From contig NZ_CP181045.1 in NCBI RefSeq assembly GCF_047795645.1, positions 2,542,001-2,606,000 on the forward strand: a stretch of DNA of 64,000 nt, written 5' to 3'. Of this stretch, positions 19,469 through 28,491 are shown piece after piece. The translations under genes and the position numbers were made by a program. Positions within the stretch are counted from its first letter, which is position 1; every line of letters begins with the position of its first letter. The notes under the pieces were generated by a model. It searched no databases. It had not been told where the DNA came from and saw nothing but the letters and a program-made list of their open reading frames with translations. Source of the DNA: Salipaludibacillus sp047795645. Its GTDB lineage: Bacteria > Bacillota > Bacilli > Bacillales > Salisediminibacteriaceae.

Positions 19469-21070
19469 TTATTCTGTAGCTCGGTCATACCCTGCTTGTT
19501 TAATTTCTAACCACTCTGATAGACTTAGACGTTCTAATTCTTCTAAGTACTCTTCCCACTCTTCTTCCACTTCTCCATTTGAAATCCATTCAGCCTTTTT
19601 TCTTTGTACAAAAGGTATCAAATCTGCTTCAATAGAAGAAAGTCTATCTAGTTCCTCAACAGTGTGAAATACATTAGGATAAATATTATCTGCTTGCATG
19701 TGCGGAACCATTACTTCTTCCATTAACCCCAATCTCCAAGCAGCATCATCTGGCATTGTTGTTACTTCATCATAGTAACTATCTAAGATTGCTAATGGGC
19801 CACCAACAGATGTCCTTTCTCTTAACTCAACAGGCGCAGTGCCCTGTAAATCTTCGTGCTTTAACATATCTTCGCTTTCATCAAATGCGAAGATGTTCTG
19901 CTGCTCTTCATCTCCGTAAGTTCCCCAGTTGTTTTGAACCGACTGATGTGGGTCATAAAGTTGATCGATCCATTTGGCTGTTAATTCAAGATTTTCATTT
20001 GCACTTGTAATAACCATTCTTGAACGATCAAACCCCATCCCATTTGTTCTTGCAACATTTTTATGTCCATCTGGTCCTTCTAAAGGTGGCATTAGGTCAA
20101 ATGTGTCATTCATTCCTGTCACATTTCCTTTATCCCAAGTGAAATACATTCCGTAACGACCTTCTTCTCCTTTTGAAACATATACTGGCCAATCTTGTTC
20201 AAAAGCTTCCACGTCTAGTAATTCTTCTTCATATAACTCGTTCATGAAACTTATTGCATCTTTATATCCTTCCTCCGCCGTTGTTAATTTCACTTCTCCA
20301 TCATTCGTTACAACAGTATGATCCCAGTTATCACCTAAACCAAAAGAAGCAAATAAGAAACTTGGATCCTGCCCGCCATCATTAATAATGAAGGACATCG
20401 GAATTGTTTGACCATCCCCTGCTGGATCATTATCTCTAAAGGCAATTAACACTTCTTTTAATTCATCTGTGGTTGTTGGCATTTCTAGTCCAAGTTCTTC
20501 TAACCACTCTACATTGATCCAAGGAAAGTTATCGACAGAGTGAATACTTTCTTTGCCTTCACCTAATTCTTCAATCCATGGAAATGCATATATATTTCCA
20601 TCTTCCGCAGTCATCATCGATTCATACTCAGGTGCTTTCTCAAGTACACTTTGTAAATTAGGCATATAATCATCAATTAAATCGTTAAGTGGAATAATAG
20701 CATCATCATTAGCTAATTCTAATAATTCATAATCACTATAACCTGCATTTTTAATCGCATCTGGCATTTCTCCACTTGACATCGCTAAATTCCTTCTATC
20801 ACCAAACGCTTCTCCTACAAAACTTCTCCATTCTATTTCAACGCCTGTCTCCTCTTCTAATCGTTCATAAATCAACTTGTCATTTGGATCTTCAGGTGCC
20901 AATGAAGAACTTTCAGTCAAAAACTTTAATGATACTTCTTCTTCTAACGGAAAGGATATATCTGATAACTCATGATCTTCCGACCACGTTTGGTCTTCAT
21001 TACCACCACACCCTACTGTAATTAAACTTCCAACTAATAAAACTGAGATTGTTTTAATCGTTTTGTTCAT
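19469..21070 (-). CDS. ABC oligosaccharide-binding lipoprotein (LipO-like)
   Basis: A 533-residue extracellular solute-binding protein with lipobox ITVGC (lipidated Cys21) followed by a very acidic mature chain. Length and layout resemble the LipO/YtcQ group that works with LplB/LplC-type permeases, which are the two genes immediately upstream. Downstream neighbours are fructoside hydrolases and a fructokinase, so the ligand is probably sucrose or fructo-oligosaccharide. No ATPase is encoded nearby. Confidence 0.93.
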   Translation of the reverse strand: MNKTIKTISVLLVGSLITVGCGGNEDQTWSEDHELSDISFPLEEEVSLKFLTESSSLAPEDPNDKLIYERLEEETGVEIEWRSFVGEAFGDRRNLAMSSGEMPDAIKNAGYSDYELLELANDDAIIPLNDLIDDYMPNLQSVLEKAPEYESMMTAEDGNIYAFPWIEELGEGKESIHSVDNFPWINVEWLEELGLEMPTTTDELKEVLIAFRDNDPAGDGQTIPMSFIINDGGQDPSFLFASFGLGDNWDHTVVTNDGEVKLTTAEEGYKDAISFMNELYEEELLDVEAFEQDWPVYVSKGEEGRYGMYFTWDKGNVTGMNDTFDLMPPLEGPDGHKNVARTNGMGFDRSRMVITSANENLELTAKWIDQLYDPHQSVQNNWGTYGDEEQQNIFAFDESEDMLKHEDLQGTAPVELRERTSVGGPLAILDSYYDEVTTMPDDAAWRLGLMEEVMVPHMQADNIYPNVFHTVEELDRLSSIEADLIPFVQRKKAEWISNGEVEEEWEEYLEELERLSLSEWLEIKQAGYDRATE

Positions 21071-21094
21071 AATAAACCCCTCACTTTTCTGTTT

Positions 21095-22018
21095 TTATTT
21101 TAATGATCCGACCATAACTCCCTTTTCAAAATACTTTTGGAAGAATGGATACATGATCAATAAAGGCAAACTCGCAACTACAATGGATGAATATTTTATC
21201 ATTTCTGATATTCTTTGCATCTCAGCCCTCGCAAGTTGATCTGCAATCATTCCAGGCTGTACTTCGTTTTGGATTAGTATTTCACGCAAAACTAATTGCA
21301 ACGGATAAAGTGATCGATCTTCAAGGTAAATCATTGCATTAAAATAAGCGTTCCACTGTCCTATAAAAGCAAATAGCGCAAGTACAAAAATGATCGGTTT
21401 AGCCAAAGGCAATACGATTTTAATGAAGATCATGAAATCAGAAGCTCCATCTATCCTTGCTGCTTCTTTCAACTCATTTGGCAGAGCTTTAAAATAAGTT
21501 CTTGCTAAAATTATATTCCAAACAGTGACAGCACCAGGTAATATAATCGCCCAAGGTGTGTTAATCAATCCTAGTTCTCGTATAAGTAAATATGTTGGAA
21601 TTAAACCACCATTGAAAAACATCGTAAAGAGAAAGAAAATCATAAATGTTTTTTTTCCAACCAACTCATCAATAGATAATGCGTACCCTGCAAGTATAGA
21701 AAATATAATAGAAACTATCGTAAATCCCCCGGCATAAAGCACAGAATTGAAGAATCCTCTCATGATTGATCCATCTTGAAAGATTCTTACATAACCGTCA
21801 ATTGTCCAATGATCAGGGTTAAGTGAAATCCCTTGTGAGATTAGAATATTTGGCTGTAAAAAAGAGCCAAGTAATACATATAAAAGAGGAACCGTAACAA
21901 TCAGTACAATTAAACTCAACAAGATTTTATTTATTAAAAGTATTAATCGATCTGATTTTGAGTTGTTTATTGCTCGATTTTTTTGGGATTGTGTTATTTT
22001 ACTCATCCAATTTTTCAC
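21095..22018 (-). CDS. ABC oligosaccharide permease, LplC/YtcP type
   Basis: A 307-residue permease with six predicted transmembrane helices after a basic N-terminal stretch. The EAA loop reads EAARIDGASDFMIFIKIVLP, and the C-terminus ending FFQKYFEKGVMVGSLK is characteristic of LplC-type subunits. The start is uncertain: GTG at 22018 or the ATG at 22006, both preceded by GGAG-like sequence. It lies 6 nt after the partner permease gene and 24 nt before the binding protein gene. Confidence 0.93.
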   Translation of the reverse strand: MKNWMSKITQSQKNRAINNSKSDRLILLINKILLSLIVLIVTVPLLYVLLGSFLQPNILISQGISLNPDHWTIDGYVRIFQDGSIMRGFFNSVLYAGGFTIVSIIFSILAGYALSIDELVGKKTFMIFFLFTMFFNGGLIPTYLLIRELGLINTPWAIILPGAVTVWNIILARTYFKALPNELKEAARIDGASDFMIFIKIVLPLAKPIIFVLALFAFIGQWNAYFNAMIYLEDRSLYPLQLVLREILIQNEVQPGMIADQLARAEMQRISEMIKYSSIVVASLPLLIMYPFFQKYFEKGVMVGSLK

Positions 22019-22024
22019 TCCATT

Positions 22025-22993
22025 CTAGAAAAGGGACTCTCCTTTAAGTTTTTTCACTACTTGATTTACTGTGACTAGTAACATCAAATTAATAACCGAT
22101 AAAAATAACCCAACTGCTGCACCAAATGACCAATCTGCTGCTTGCAACCCTCTTTTATATACATAGGTCTCAATGACCTCTGAAGCAGGTAAATTCATAT
22201 CTGTTTGAAGCAAATATGCTTTTTCAAAACCAACAGCCATGATTCCTCCAACTGCTAGAATAAAGAGGACAGCCATTACTGGTTTAAGCACTTGAACGTC
22301 AATATGCCAAATTCTTTGTAATAATGATGCCCCGTCAATCATAGCCGCATCGTGGAGCTGTGGATCACTATTAGACAACGCAGCAACATAAATAATAGAG
22401 GCAAAACCAGCCGCTTGCCATATACCAGATGCTACGAAAATAGTTCTAAAATAGTTTGGATCAGACATAAACGAAACAGGTCGATCCAAAAATATAGTTA
22501 GTATTGCATTAAGAGGTCCTGCTGGTGACAAAAACATAAATATCATTCCGCCGATAACGACTACTGAGATGAAATGTGGTGCATAAATAATTAATTGAAT
22601 ATTCTTTTTTATACTTGCTCTTCTTACTTGATTTAACATCAGTGCAAGTATTATCGGAACAGGAAATCCAATGAGAAGCTCATACGCACTTAATTTAACG
22701 GTATTCATAAAAATTTGATAGAAGTTAGGTGACTGCATGAAATTTACAAAATGACTGAACCCAACCCATTCACTCGCCATAATTCCTCTAACTGGACTAA
22801 AATCCTTAAATGCAATAACCACTCCATACATCGGAATATAATTAAATATCAAAACAGTGAGTACTGCAGGAGTTAAGAATAAGTACAGGATCCAGTTTTT
22901 TTTGATATATTTCAATGAGCTTTGTTTCTTTTTACTTTTTTTAGGAATCTGACTTAAAGCATCTGCGTTACCTGAACCCAAGCCATTTGCCAT
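22025..22993 (-). CDS. ABC oligosaccharide permease, LplB/YteP type
   Basis: A 322-residue permease, first gene of the fructan operon. A basic hydrophilic N-terminus precedes six transmembrane helices; the family markers YIPMYGVVIAFKDFSP and the EAA loop DAAMIDGASLLQRIWHIDVQ are present. SD GGGGGG lies about 8 nt before the ATG. The promoter with two operator copies is about 245 nt upstream, leaving a long leader that carries a cre-like site. Confidence 0.94.
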   Translation of the reverse strand: MANGLGSGNADALSQIPKKSKKKQSSLKYIKKNWILYLFLTPAVLTVLIFNYIPMYGVVIAFKDFSPVRGIMASEWVGFSHFVNFMQSPNFYQIFMNTVKLSAYELLIGFPVPIILALMLNQVRRASIKKNIQLIIYAPHFISVVVIGGMIFMFLSPAGPLNAILTIFLDRPVSFMSDPNYFRTIFVASGIWQAAGFASIIYVAALSNSDPQLHDAAMIDGASLLQRIWHIDVQVLKPVMAVLFILAVGGIMAVGFEKAYLLQTDMNLPASEVIETYVYKRGLQAADWSFGAAVGLFLSVINLMLLVTVNQVVKKLKGESLF

Positions 22994-23150
22994 GTATATC
23001 CCCCCTTAATATTTTAAGTAATCATTTCAAATTCACTATTTTTTCCCTTTGCCCCACCTAAGTTAGTAGAAATCAAATTATCCTCCTTGTAATAAAATAG
23101 GCTAATACTTAGACCCAAGATTACTAAACTTTAAGCTAGCACTCTCATAT

Positions 23151-23164
23151 TGTTAGCGCTTTCT
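23151..23164. promoter_or_regulatory. cre-like CcpA site in operon leader
   Basis: TGTTAGCGCTTTCT matches the cre consensus TGWAARCGYTWWCA at 12 of 14 positions. It lies about 70-80 nt downstream of the -10 box, a roadblock position often used for catabolite repression. Confidence 0.6.
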
Positions 23165-23236
23165 TATGAATTATTAAAAAATCCAAACTGCTTTGCTCTT
23201 TGCTTGAATTTCTTGTTGAAGTAATCTTCTAAACAG

Positions 23237-23265
23237 AGTATATGTCATCCGGTTTCATATGTCAA
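23237..23265 (-). promoter_or_regulatory. Sigma-A promoter of the fructan operon
   Basis: On the minus strand TTGACA (23260-23265) is followed after exactly 17 nt by TATACT (23237-23242). The boxes are overlapped by two operator-like palindromes. Confidence 0.82.
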
Positions 23266-23277
23266 CCGGATAACATA
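23241..23277. promoter_or_regulatory. Tandem LacI-type operators over the promoter
   Basis: Two copies of a 20-bp palindromic motif with central CCGG: TATGTCATCCGGTTTCATAT (23241-23260) and TATGTCAACCGGATAACATA (23258-23277). The central CCGG and outer ATGT...ACAT fit LacI-family operators. They cover the -35 box, spacer and edge of the -10 box. A third copy is at 24632-24651. Confidence 0.75.
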
Positions 23278-23504
23278 AAAAAAAGTTTAAAACCCCCACT
23301 CATTGGAGCGGCCTCTGTATAAGTCATTTTCAAAGTATTTCCATCAAAAATACGGAGACTCAAGCATAAGTAAGAATTGCGGGATCTTTCAGTGATAGTC
23401 TTCCGCGAAGAAATGAAGCATTACCCACGGAAAACGTGTGGAAATTTATACAGACATCTGTCCTTTTTTAGTGCCATCTTATTGAAGGGGTAGTTCCTTA
23501 CTTT

Positions 23505-24467
23505 CTATGTCGTTTTACTTTCAATTAATTTTACAGGCAATATTGTTTCAAATTGAATATCACTATCTGTACTATTTATTTGCTTCATTAAAAGTTCTAT
23601 CGCAGTCTCTGCAATTTCTTTTATCGGTTGCTGCACTGTGCTTAACTCTGGCAGAAGTATCTTGGTTGTATCTGTCCCGTCATATCCTATTACTTTTAAC
23701 TCTACAGGTATGTCTATATTTCTTGCCTTAGCTTCACTTATAACATTAGCAGCAATGAGATCATCACTTGCAAAAATACCATCCACTCCAGGATTTTCAT
23801 CGAAGACTTTTTTTATGATATCTTCACCTATTTCATATGCTATTGGATTTAGATTATTTGCAACCATAACATCCTCATATGCTTTTCTTCTTAAATTTGC
23901 AGGAGTTTCTAAAGCGCTTGGTCCATTTATATGCAAAATTTGTTGGCAACCTTTATTAATTAACAATTGTGTTGCCATTTTTCCTCCGTCATAATTGTCA
24001 CTAGAAACTACTGGAACATTTTCCGATAAATATCGGTCGATCCCTACTAGTGGCAAATTAGGTGTATTATATTCCTTAATTCCAGTATTATGAGCTCCAG
24101 CTATAATACCATCTACCTGATGTCTTTGGAGCATTTCCAAATATGTTTTCTCTTTATCTTCGCGCCCTTGACTATTACACAACAAAACTTTGTATCCTAA
24201 AGACTCACAAATATTTTCTAAATGAAAAATAAGCTGGCCATAAAATGGATTGCTTGTAGTTGGAAAAATAAGACCAATTAAGAACGATTTATTAATAAAC
24301 AAAGACCTAGCAATTTCATTCGGGTAATAATTTAATTGTTTCATAGCTTTTTCCACTTTTTCCCTAGTCTTCTCACCAATATAACCACGATTATTTAAGA
24401 CTCTAGAAACGGTTGTTGGTGAGACACCCGCAGCTTTAGCCACATCATTCAATTTAACTTTTGCCAT
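23505..24467 (-). CDS. LacI-family transcriptional repressor of the fructan locus
   Basis: A 320-residue regulator. Residues 1-55 are the LacI helix-turn-helix and hinge (LNDVAKAAGVSPTTVSRVLN), followed by a periplasmic-binding-protein-like effector domain with GIDRYLSENVPVVSSDNYDG and GYDGTDTTKILLPELSTVQQ. I chose the ATG at 24467, with GGAGG 7 nt upstream; a GTG one codon earlier is possible. Position between the YesL gene and the ABC/GH32 operon, and three matching operators (two over the operon promoter, one upstream of its own gene), argue for local repression relieved by sucrose, fructose or a fructo-oligosaccharide. Confidence 0.93.
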   Translation of the reverse strand: MAKVKLNDVAKAAGVSPTTVSRVLNNRGYIGEKTREKVEKAMKQLNYYPNEIARSLFINKSFLIGLIFPTTSNPFYGQLIFHLENICESLGYKVLLCNSQGREDKEKTYLEMLQRHQVDGIIAGAHNTGIKEYNTPNLPLVGIDRYLSENVPVVSSDNYDGGKMATQLLINKGCQQILHINGPSALETPANLRRKAYEDVMVANNLNPIAYEIGEDIIKKVFDENPGVDGIFASDDLIAANVISEAKARNIDIPVELKVIGYDGTDTTKILLPELSTVQQPIKEIAETAIELLMKQINSTDSDIQFETILPVKLIESKTT

Positions 24468-24631
24468 CACGTTTCCTCCTGTAACTATTTCATCAATTTG
24501 TAAATTCTCCTTCTATTAACCATATCTTTTATAGTTTATAACTACTTTATAATATTTACAAAGAATTTGATTAACGCGCGATAACAGACGTTGCCTATTT
24601 CTAATATAAGGATGTGTTTTCTTACATCATA

Positions 24632-24651
24632 AATGTTAACCGGTTGACATT
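24632..24651. promoter_or_regulatory. LacI-type operator upstream of the regulator gene
   Basis: AATGTTAACCGGTTGACATT is a near-perfect 20-bp palindrome (one mismatched pair) sharing its core with the two operators at 23241-23277. It lies 165 nt before the LacI start and just after the YesL gene, suggesting autoregulation. Confidence 0.72.
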
Positions 24652-24716
24652 TACGGAGTAGTTAACCCATGATAGAGATAATCAACTCCGTATGTTCACT
24701 TTATTTATTTGCTTAT

Positions 24717-25331
24717 TTAAGGTAAATCATCTTTTTTCGGAAAAGATATTGATGCTACTTTCATCATAACAAACGAAATTAAGCTCATACCGAAAACAAA
24801 GATTAATACTGTAAAATTCATGTACAAAAATAAGACAATAGCTAATGCAATGATCATATACAATGTTTGGAACGGACGGGCAATGGCAAGAATTAATGCA
24901 TGTTTCGGATATTGCCAAAACTTCAAATCAAAATGAACAAAGATAGGAAGAATAAATAGTAAGATCAATAAATATACAAACGCAATGACAAAAGTTATAC
25001 TCGCCAAAGTTAATTGAATAAAATTATTGTCCAATAATTGTAGCACTCTAAAATCAATGTATAAAATAATTCCAACACTCAGAAAAATATAACCCATTAG
25101 GTTTGACATTATGAATTCAGATTTATATTTATCAAAAAATAGTTTAAATAAAGGAAGATCATCATCCTCCATGATCAATTGCCTTAAAACAGAAAATAAT
25201 GCTGCAGTAGCTGGAAAAACACCTAATACAAATAGGCCTAAAAATGAAAATAAAATCCATAAAAGGTTTAATACCACTAAATTAAACCCCAAATTTCCTA
25301 ATCGTATATACCATCGTGATGAGTCAATCAT
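24717..25331 (-). CDS. YesL family (DUF624) membrane protein, second copy
   Basis: A 204-residue membrane protein paralogous to the one at 13571-14206. It shares the N-terminal WILFSFLGLFVLGVFPATAA block and the same pattern of about five hydrophobic segments. SD GGAGGTG lies 7 nt before the ATG. It is the most upstream gene on the minus strand of the fructan locus, followed by an operator and the LacI gene. Function in the family is unproven; association with sugar ABC importers is the only clue. Confidence 0.87.
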   Translation of the reverse strand: MIDSSRWYIRLGNLGFNLVVLNLLWILFSFLGLFVLGVFPATAALFSVLRQLIMEDDDLPLFKLFFDKYKSEFIMSNLMGYIFLSVGIILYIDFRVLQLLDNNFIQLTLASITFVIAFVYLLILLFILPIFVHFDLKFWQYPKHALILAIARPFQTLYMIIALAIVLFLYMNFTVLIFVFGMSLISFVMMKVASISFPKKDDLP

Positions 25332-25539
25332 ATTTATGCACCTCCGTTTATTTTTTAAGAATATACTATTTTATAACTTTTATGAAAAGAATACACTAAT
25401 TATTTAGCATAGTAAAATGAATTTTTAATATAGCATTTTCCCAACAGCTAATATACTTTTATATCAACAAGATTGAAAAAGACACCTCTGGTAAAAGAAA
25501 ACAAAATATCTTTTAGGAAATAAAGGATGTGAGTATCTA

Positions 25540-26391
25540 ATGGATTTAAAAACAGCTTATAAAATCATGAACGTATCAGAAGACGTGACAAGAGAAAAGT
25601 TAGAGTACCAATATGCGCTATGGCTAAGAATTGAAAAATCACAGCAAAACCAGGCTAATATTCATTCACATGATATGATTGATATCGATAAAATTACTGA
25701 GGCATATCGTCATATCCAGAAGCACATACAACTCTCTTCCCCGGAATCAAAAGAGAGAATAAGAGAAAAAATCGACCATTTCGTCGAACACTATAAGTAC
25801 CATACATTAGGTATACTCTTTCTCGCTTTTGTGTTTGGATCTATTATCTTTCACTTTATTGACCATAGAATCGAGCAAACGAGAGAACCTGATATCGTTC
25901 CCCCTGATTTAGAGATCTTATTATTTGGTGACTATTATGCAGAAGATATCACTGTATTAGAAGATTCTCTAAAAAAAACATTCCCTGAATGGGAGAAAAT
26001 AGAGGTTAATTTAGAATACTCTCCAACTGAAACAACATCTGAAATGGACATTGCATCTGTTCAAAAAAGACCACTTACTCTAATGATTGAAGAACCTGAC
26101 ATATACATTACGGATCAAATTCATTTTGATTTACTTCTCGATTTAAGTGCTCATCTTCCAATAGATATCCTGGACGATTTTGAAGAACAAATTGACGCTC
26201 ATTCACTGAAGTTTAATCAATTAGAAGGAGAAGAAACTGAAGAATTATATGGTATCAATCTAATTAAAAGCAAAATTTTTAATGAAGTTGAAATTGTCGG
26301 TGGTGAGAAAATAGTGTCTATTAGAGCAGATACTGATAATTATGAAAATGCATTAACATTTATCAAAAAAGCAATAGAAGAGATAGAGTAG
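25540..26391 (+). CDS. Bitopic membrane protein with degenerate J-like N-terminus
   Basis: A 283-residue protein I do not recognise as a named gene. Residues 1-62 resemble a DnaJ-type helical domain (AYKIMNVSEDVTREKLEYQY ... IDKITEAYRHIQKHI), but the HPD tripeptide needed to stimulate Hsp70 is absent. One transmembrane helix is at about 89-107 (LGILFLAFVFGSIIFHFI). The 175-residue acidic C-terminal part would be outside the cell if the N-terminus is cytoplasmic. It stands alone, divergent from the YesL gene, and is followed by a hairpin at 26462-26493. A scaffolding or regulatory membrane role is only a guess. Confidence 0.7.
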   Translation: MDLKTAYKIMNVSEDVTREKLEYQYALWLRIEKSQQNQANIHSHDMIDIDKITEAYRHIQKHIQLSSPESKERIREKIDHFVEHYKYHTLGILFLAFVFGSIIFHFIDHRIEQTREPDIVPPDLEILLFGDYYAEDITVLEDSLKKTFPEWEKIEVNLEYSPTETTSEMDIASVQKRPLTLMIEEPDIYITDQIHFDLLLDLSAHLPIDILDDFEEQIDAHSLKFNQLEGEETEELYGINLIKSKIFNEVEIVGGEKIVSIRADTDNYENALTFIKKAIEEIE

Positions 26392-27020
26392 ATAAAAGTA
26401 TAGAACCCCTAATAATGGATAACTCTTTCAAAGGGTTAAACCCTTTCTTGATCCCAAACAGAAGATAGCTGGATAATCATAGCCAGCTATCTTTCGTTCC
26501 AATCTTTTGTTTCTACTCACGTTTATTTTAATTTTTTTCTACTATCGTTCATTAAATTAAGCATGAAATTACATTATGCCACTCATATCGTATATTTTAC
26601 CGTTCTCCAGAAGTTGTTACACGTTCTTTTACATTCACTTGTGTTAATAATGACTTATTATCGGCTTGCTTGATCTAATAGAGATCCTGAAATACAATTT
26701 TTGTAAGTCTTAATTTGCTTTTCTGAACAAGTGTAATATCACTATTTTAACTTACACAACAACCTTTCTGGGATTTGTAAATGCACACGACTATTGTTAC
26801 TTCTTCGTTCTCTAATGGTTGTCCCCCTTCTATCCAAAGTAATCGTTCTATTCTTATCAAACTCAGAACATATAGTGGGATTTTGTAATTCGACAAGCCA
26901 TCGAATCATATACTTAAGAAGTGTGGGAACGGTTTGAACTACTTCCAAGGTGATGTGTGGTATCCTTAGCTATGAAAATAAGAAAAGTTTAAAGTGAACG
27001 AAACTTTTGGGGGAATGTAA
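26392..27020. other. Intergenic DNA with a hairpin carrying transposase-like sequence
   Basis: No convincing gene. After the hairpin the sequence is AT-rich with scattered stops. A minus-strand open stretch at 26742-26948 has basic composition but no SD and no recognised family. The last 60 bases contain the SD region of the next gene. Confidence 0.45.
26462..26493 (+). terminator. Hairpin, probable terminator
   Basis: An 11-bp stem (AGATAGCTGG paired with CCAGCTATCT plus one flanking pair) with a 10-nt loop and a short U-containing tail lies 70 nt after the J-like gene. Twenty-five nucleotides of it are identical to part of the transposase gene at 446-470. Confidence 0.55.
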
Positions 27021-28460
27021 TTGGAGCAGGTCACTAAACAGCAAGAGAATAATAATTCATCGAAGAAACGAACCAGCTGGTTTAAAAGTTGGAAAATCAT
27101 TAGTTTGATTTCCATTATTGTCATTGCAGTTATTATTGCAGCACTGTTTTTTTATCAGAAGACGCATTTTAACTCGAATATTACTATTAATAACATTGAA
27201 GTCAGTGGGCTGACAGCTGATCGTGCACTTGAAACATTACAGGCTTCAGTATTAATTAACAATGTCTATGTTGGAGAAGAAATGGTTACAAAAGGAAAAG
27301 AGACACAAATGATGTTTTCAGACAATGACTTGCCAGAGATTAAAAGTTTACTGCAAAGCCAGTGGACATTCTTTCCTTCTTCAAAACCAAAAACATATTC
27401 AATAACACCAGTTATACAGGACAAATACCGCAGTGAAGATTTGATAGAGGAACTTGAACAAAAGCTCATCACCATGAATCAGGAGTTACATCCTCCTACT
27501 GATGCCCAGGTGAGTATTGAAAATGGTGAAATAGTAATCTCGGAAAGCGCTGATGGAGAGCAATATGATATCAGTAGTTTAATAGAGGAATACGGCAACA
27601 ATGAATATACGAGTGAAATTTATCTGACCCCTGTTTATTTGCAGCCAGTGAAGGAAGACAGTGAACTAGTACAGAACCAAGTGGAAAAACTACAGAATTT
27701 CCTTGACCACAATATTGAGTATGAAATTAATGAACAAGTTTATTCATTAATGGCGAGCGAATTTATTCTGGATGCTTCTTTATCAGTAAATATGGATGTG
27801 CTGGTAGACTCTGATACTATTTTCAATAAGATTGTTGAAATTAATGATTCCCACTCCACCTTAGGAAAAGATTTTAGCTTTAAAACACATTCTGGATCAG
27901 TCATCTCAGTTAAGGGTGAAGGTTACGGCTGGGCACTCGATGCAGAGAAAGAAGCAGCTTTAATTGCGGAAGCTTTTAGTGCTGGTGAAAAATCAATTTC
28001 TGCTTCCAATATTTACGGGAATGGATGGGAAGACGAAGGTTATGGTTATGAAACTACTTCAAATAACGGAATAGGTGATACTTATGCTGAAGTATCCATC
28101 AAAGATCAGCATATGTGGATATACAGAGACGGAGAATTAGTTGTGGATACTCATGTGGTGACGGGCAACCAAAGCACACAGCAGGATACATTGACAGGAG
28201 TGTGGTATATCCTTTTTAAACGCTCCCCATACACACTTACAGGCACTTCAGCAAACAACTCCGAATATGCAACCGATGTAGAATACTGGGCCCCCTTTAC
28301 AAACAGCGGGCAGGGATTCCACGATGCAGACTGGCGAACAAACTGGTCAAGCAACGCCTACCATACAACAGGATCTAATGGCTGCGTTAACGTCCCTCCG
28401 GATGTTATGAAGAAAGTATACGAATATTTAAATTTTTATGATCCGGTTGTAATCTATTAA
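27021..28460 (+). CDS. L,D-transpeptidase (YkuD) with peptidoglycan-binding domains
   Basis: A 479-residue cell-wall enzyme forming 3-3 peptide cross-links or attaching proteins to peptidoglycan. A basic N-terminus and one transmembrane helix (about 26-46) anchor it. Residues about 60-330 contain repeated PG_binding_4-type segments (SITPVIQDKYRSEDLI, KTHSGSVISVKGEGYGW). The YkuD domain (about 345-479) has the catalytic motif HTTGSNGC with His448 and Cys455; Asn replaces the usual His/Arg before GC. Start is TTG at 27021 with GGGGG 7 nt upstream and no better ATG nearby. A strong terminator follows at 28566-28611. Confidence 0.92.
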   Translation: MEQVTKQQENNNSSKKRTSWFKSWKIISLISIIVIAVIIAALFFYQKTHFNSNITINNIEVSGLTADRALETLQASVLINNVYVGEEMVTKGKETQMMFSDNDLPEIKSLLQSQWTFFPSSKPKTYSITPVIQDKYRSEDLIEELEQKLITMNQELHPPTDAQVSIENGEIVISESADGEQYDISSLIEEYGNNEYTSEIYLTPVYLQPVKEDSELVQNQVEKLQNFLDHNIEYEINEQVYSLMASEFILDASLSVNMDVLVDSDTIFNKIVEINDSHSTLGKDFSFKTHSGSVISVKGEGYGWALDAEKEAALIAEAFSAGEKSISASNIYGNGWEDEGYGYETTSNNGIGDTYAEVSIKDQHMWIYRDGELVVDTHVVTGNQSTQQDTLTGVWYILFKRSPYTLTGTSANNSEYATDVEYWAPFTNSGQGFHDADWRTNWSSNAYHTTGSNGCVNVPPDVMKKVYEYLNFYDPVVIY

Positions 28461-28491
28461 TCGAACCAATGGCGAACCAATGGGAACCAAT

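Larger units (their letters stand above)
22994..23504. other. Leader and promoter region of the fructan operon
   Basis: This interval separates the LacI gene stop from the permease start. It contains the operon promoter, two operators and a cre-like site in the leader, listed separately. The distal part (23280-23500) has no gene; a few short inverted repeats are present but no clear terminator for the LacI gene is visible. Confidence 0.6.

Noticed and set aside
26742..26948. 68-codon minus-strand frame
   Set aside because: No SD, no family and basic composition typical of chance frames; left as intergenic.
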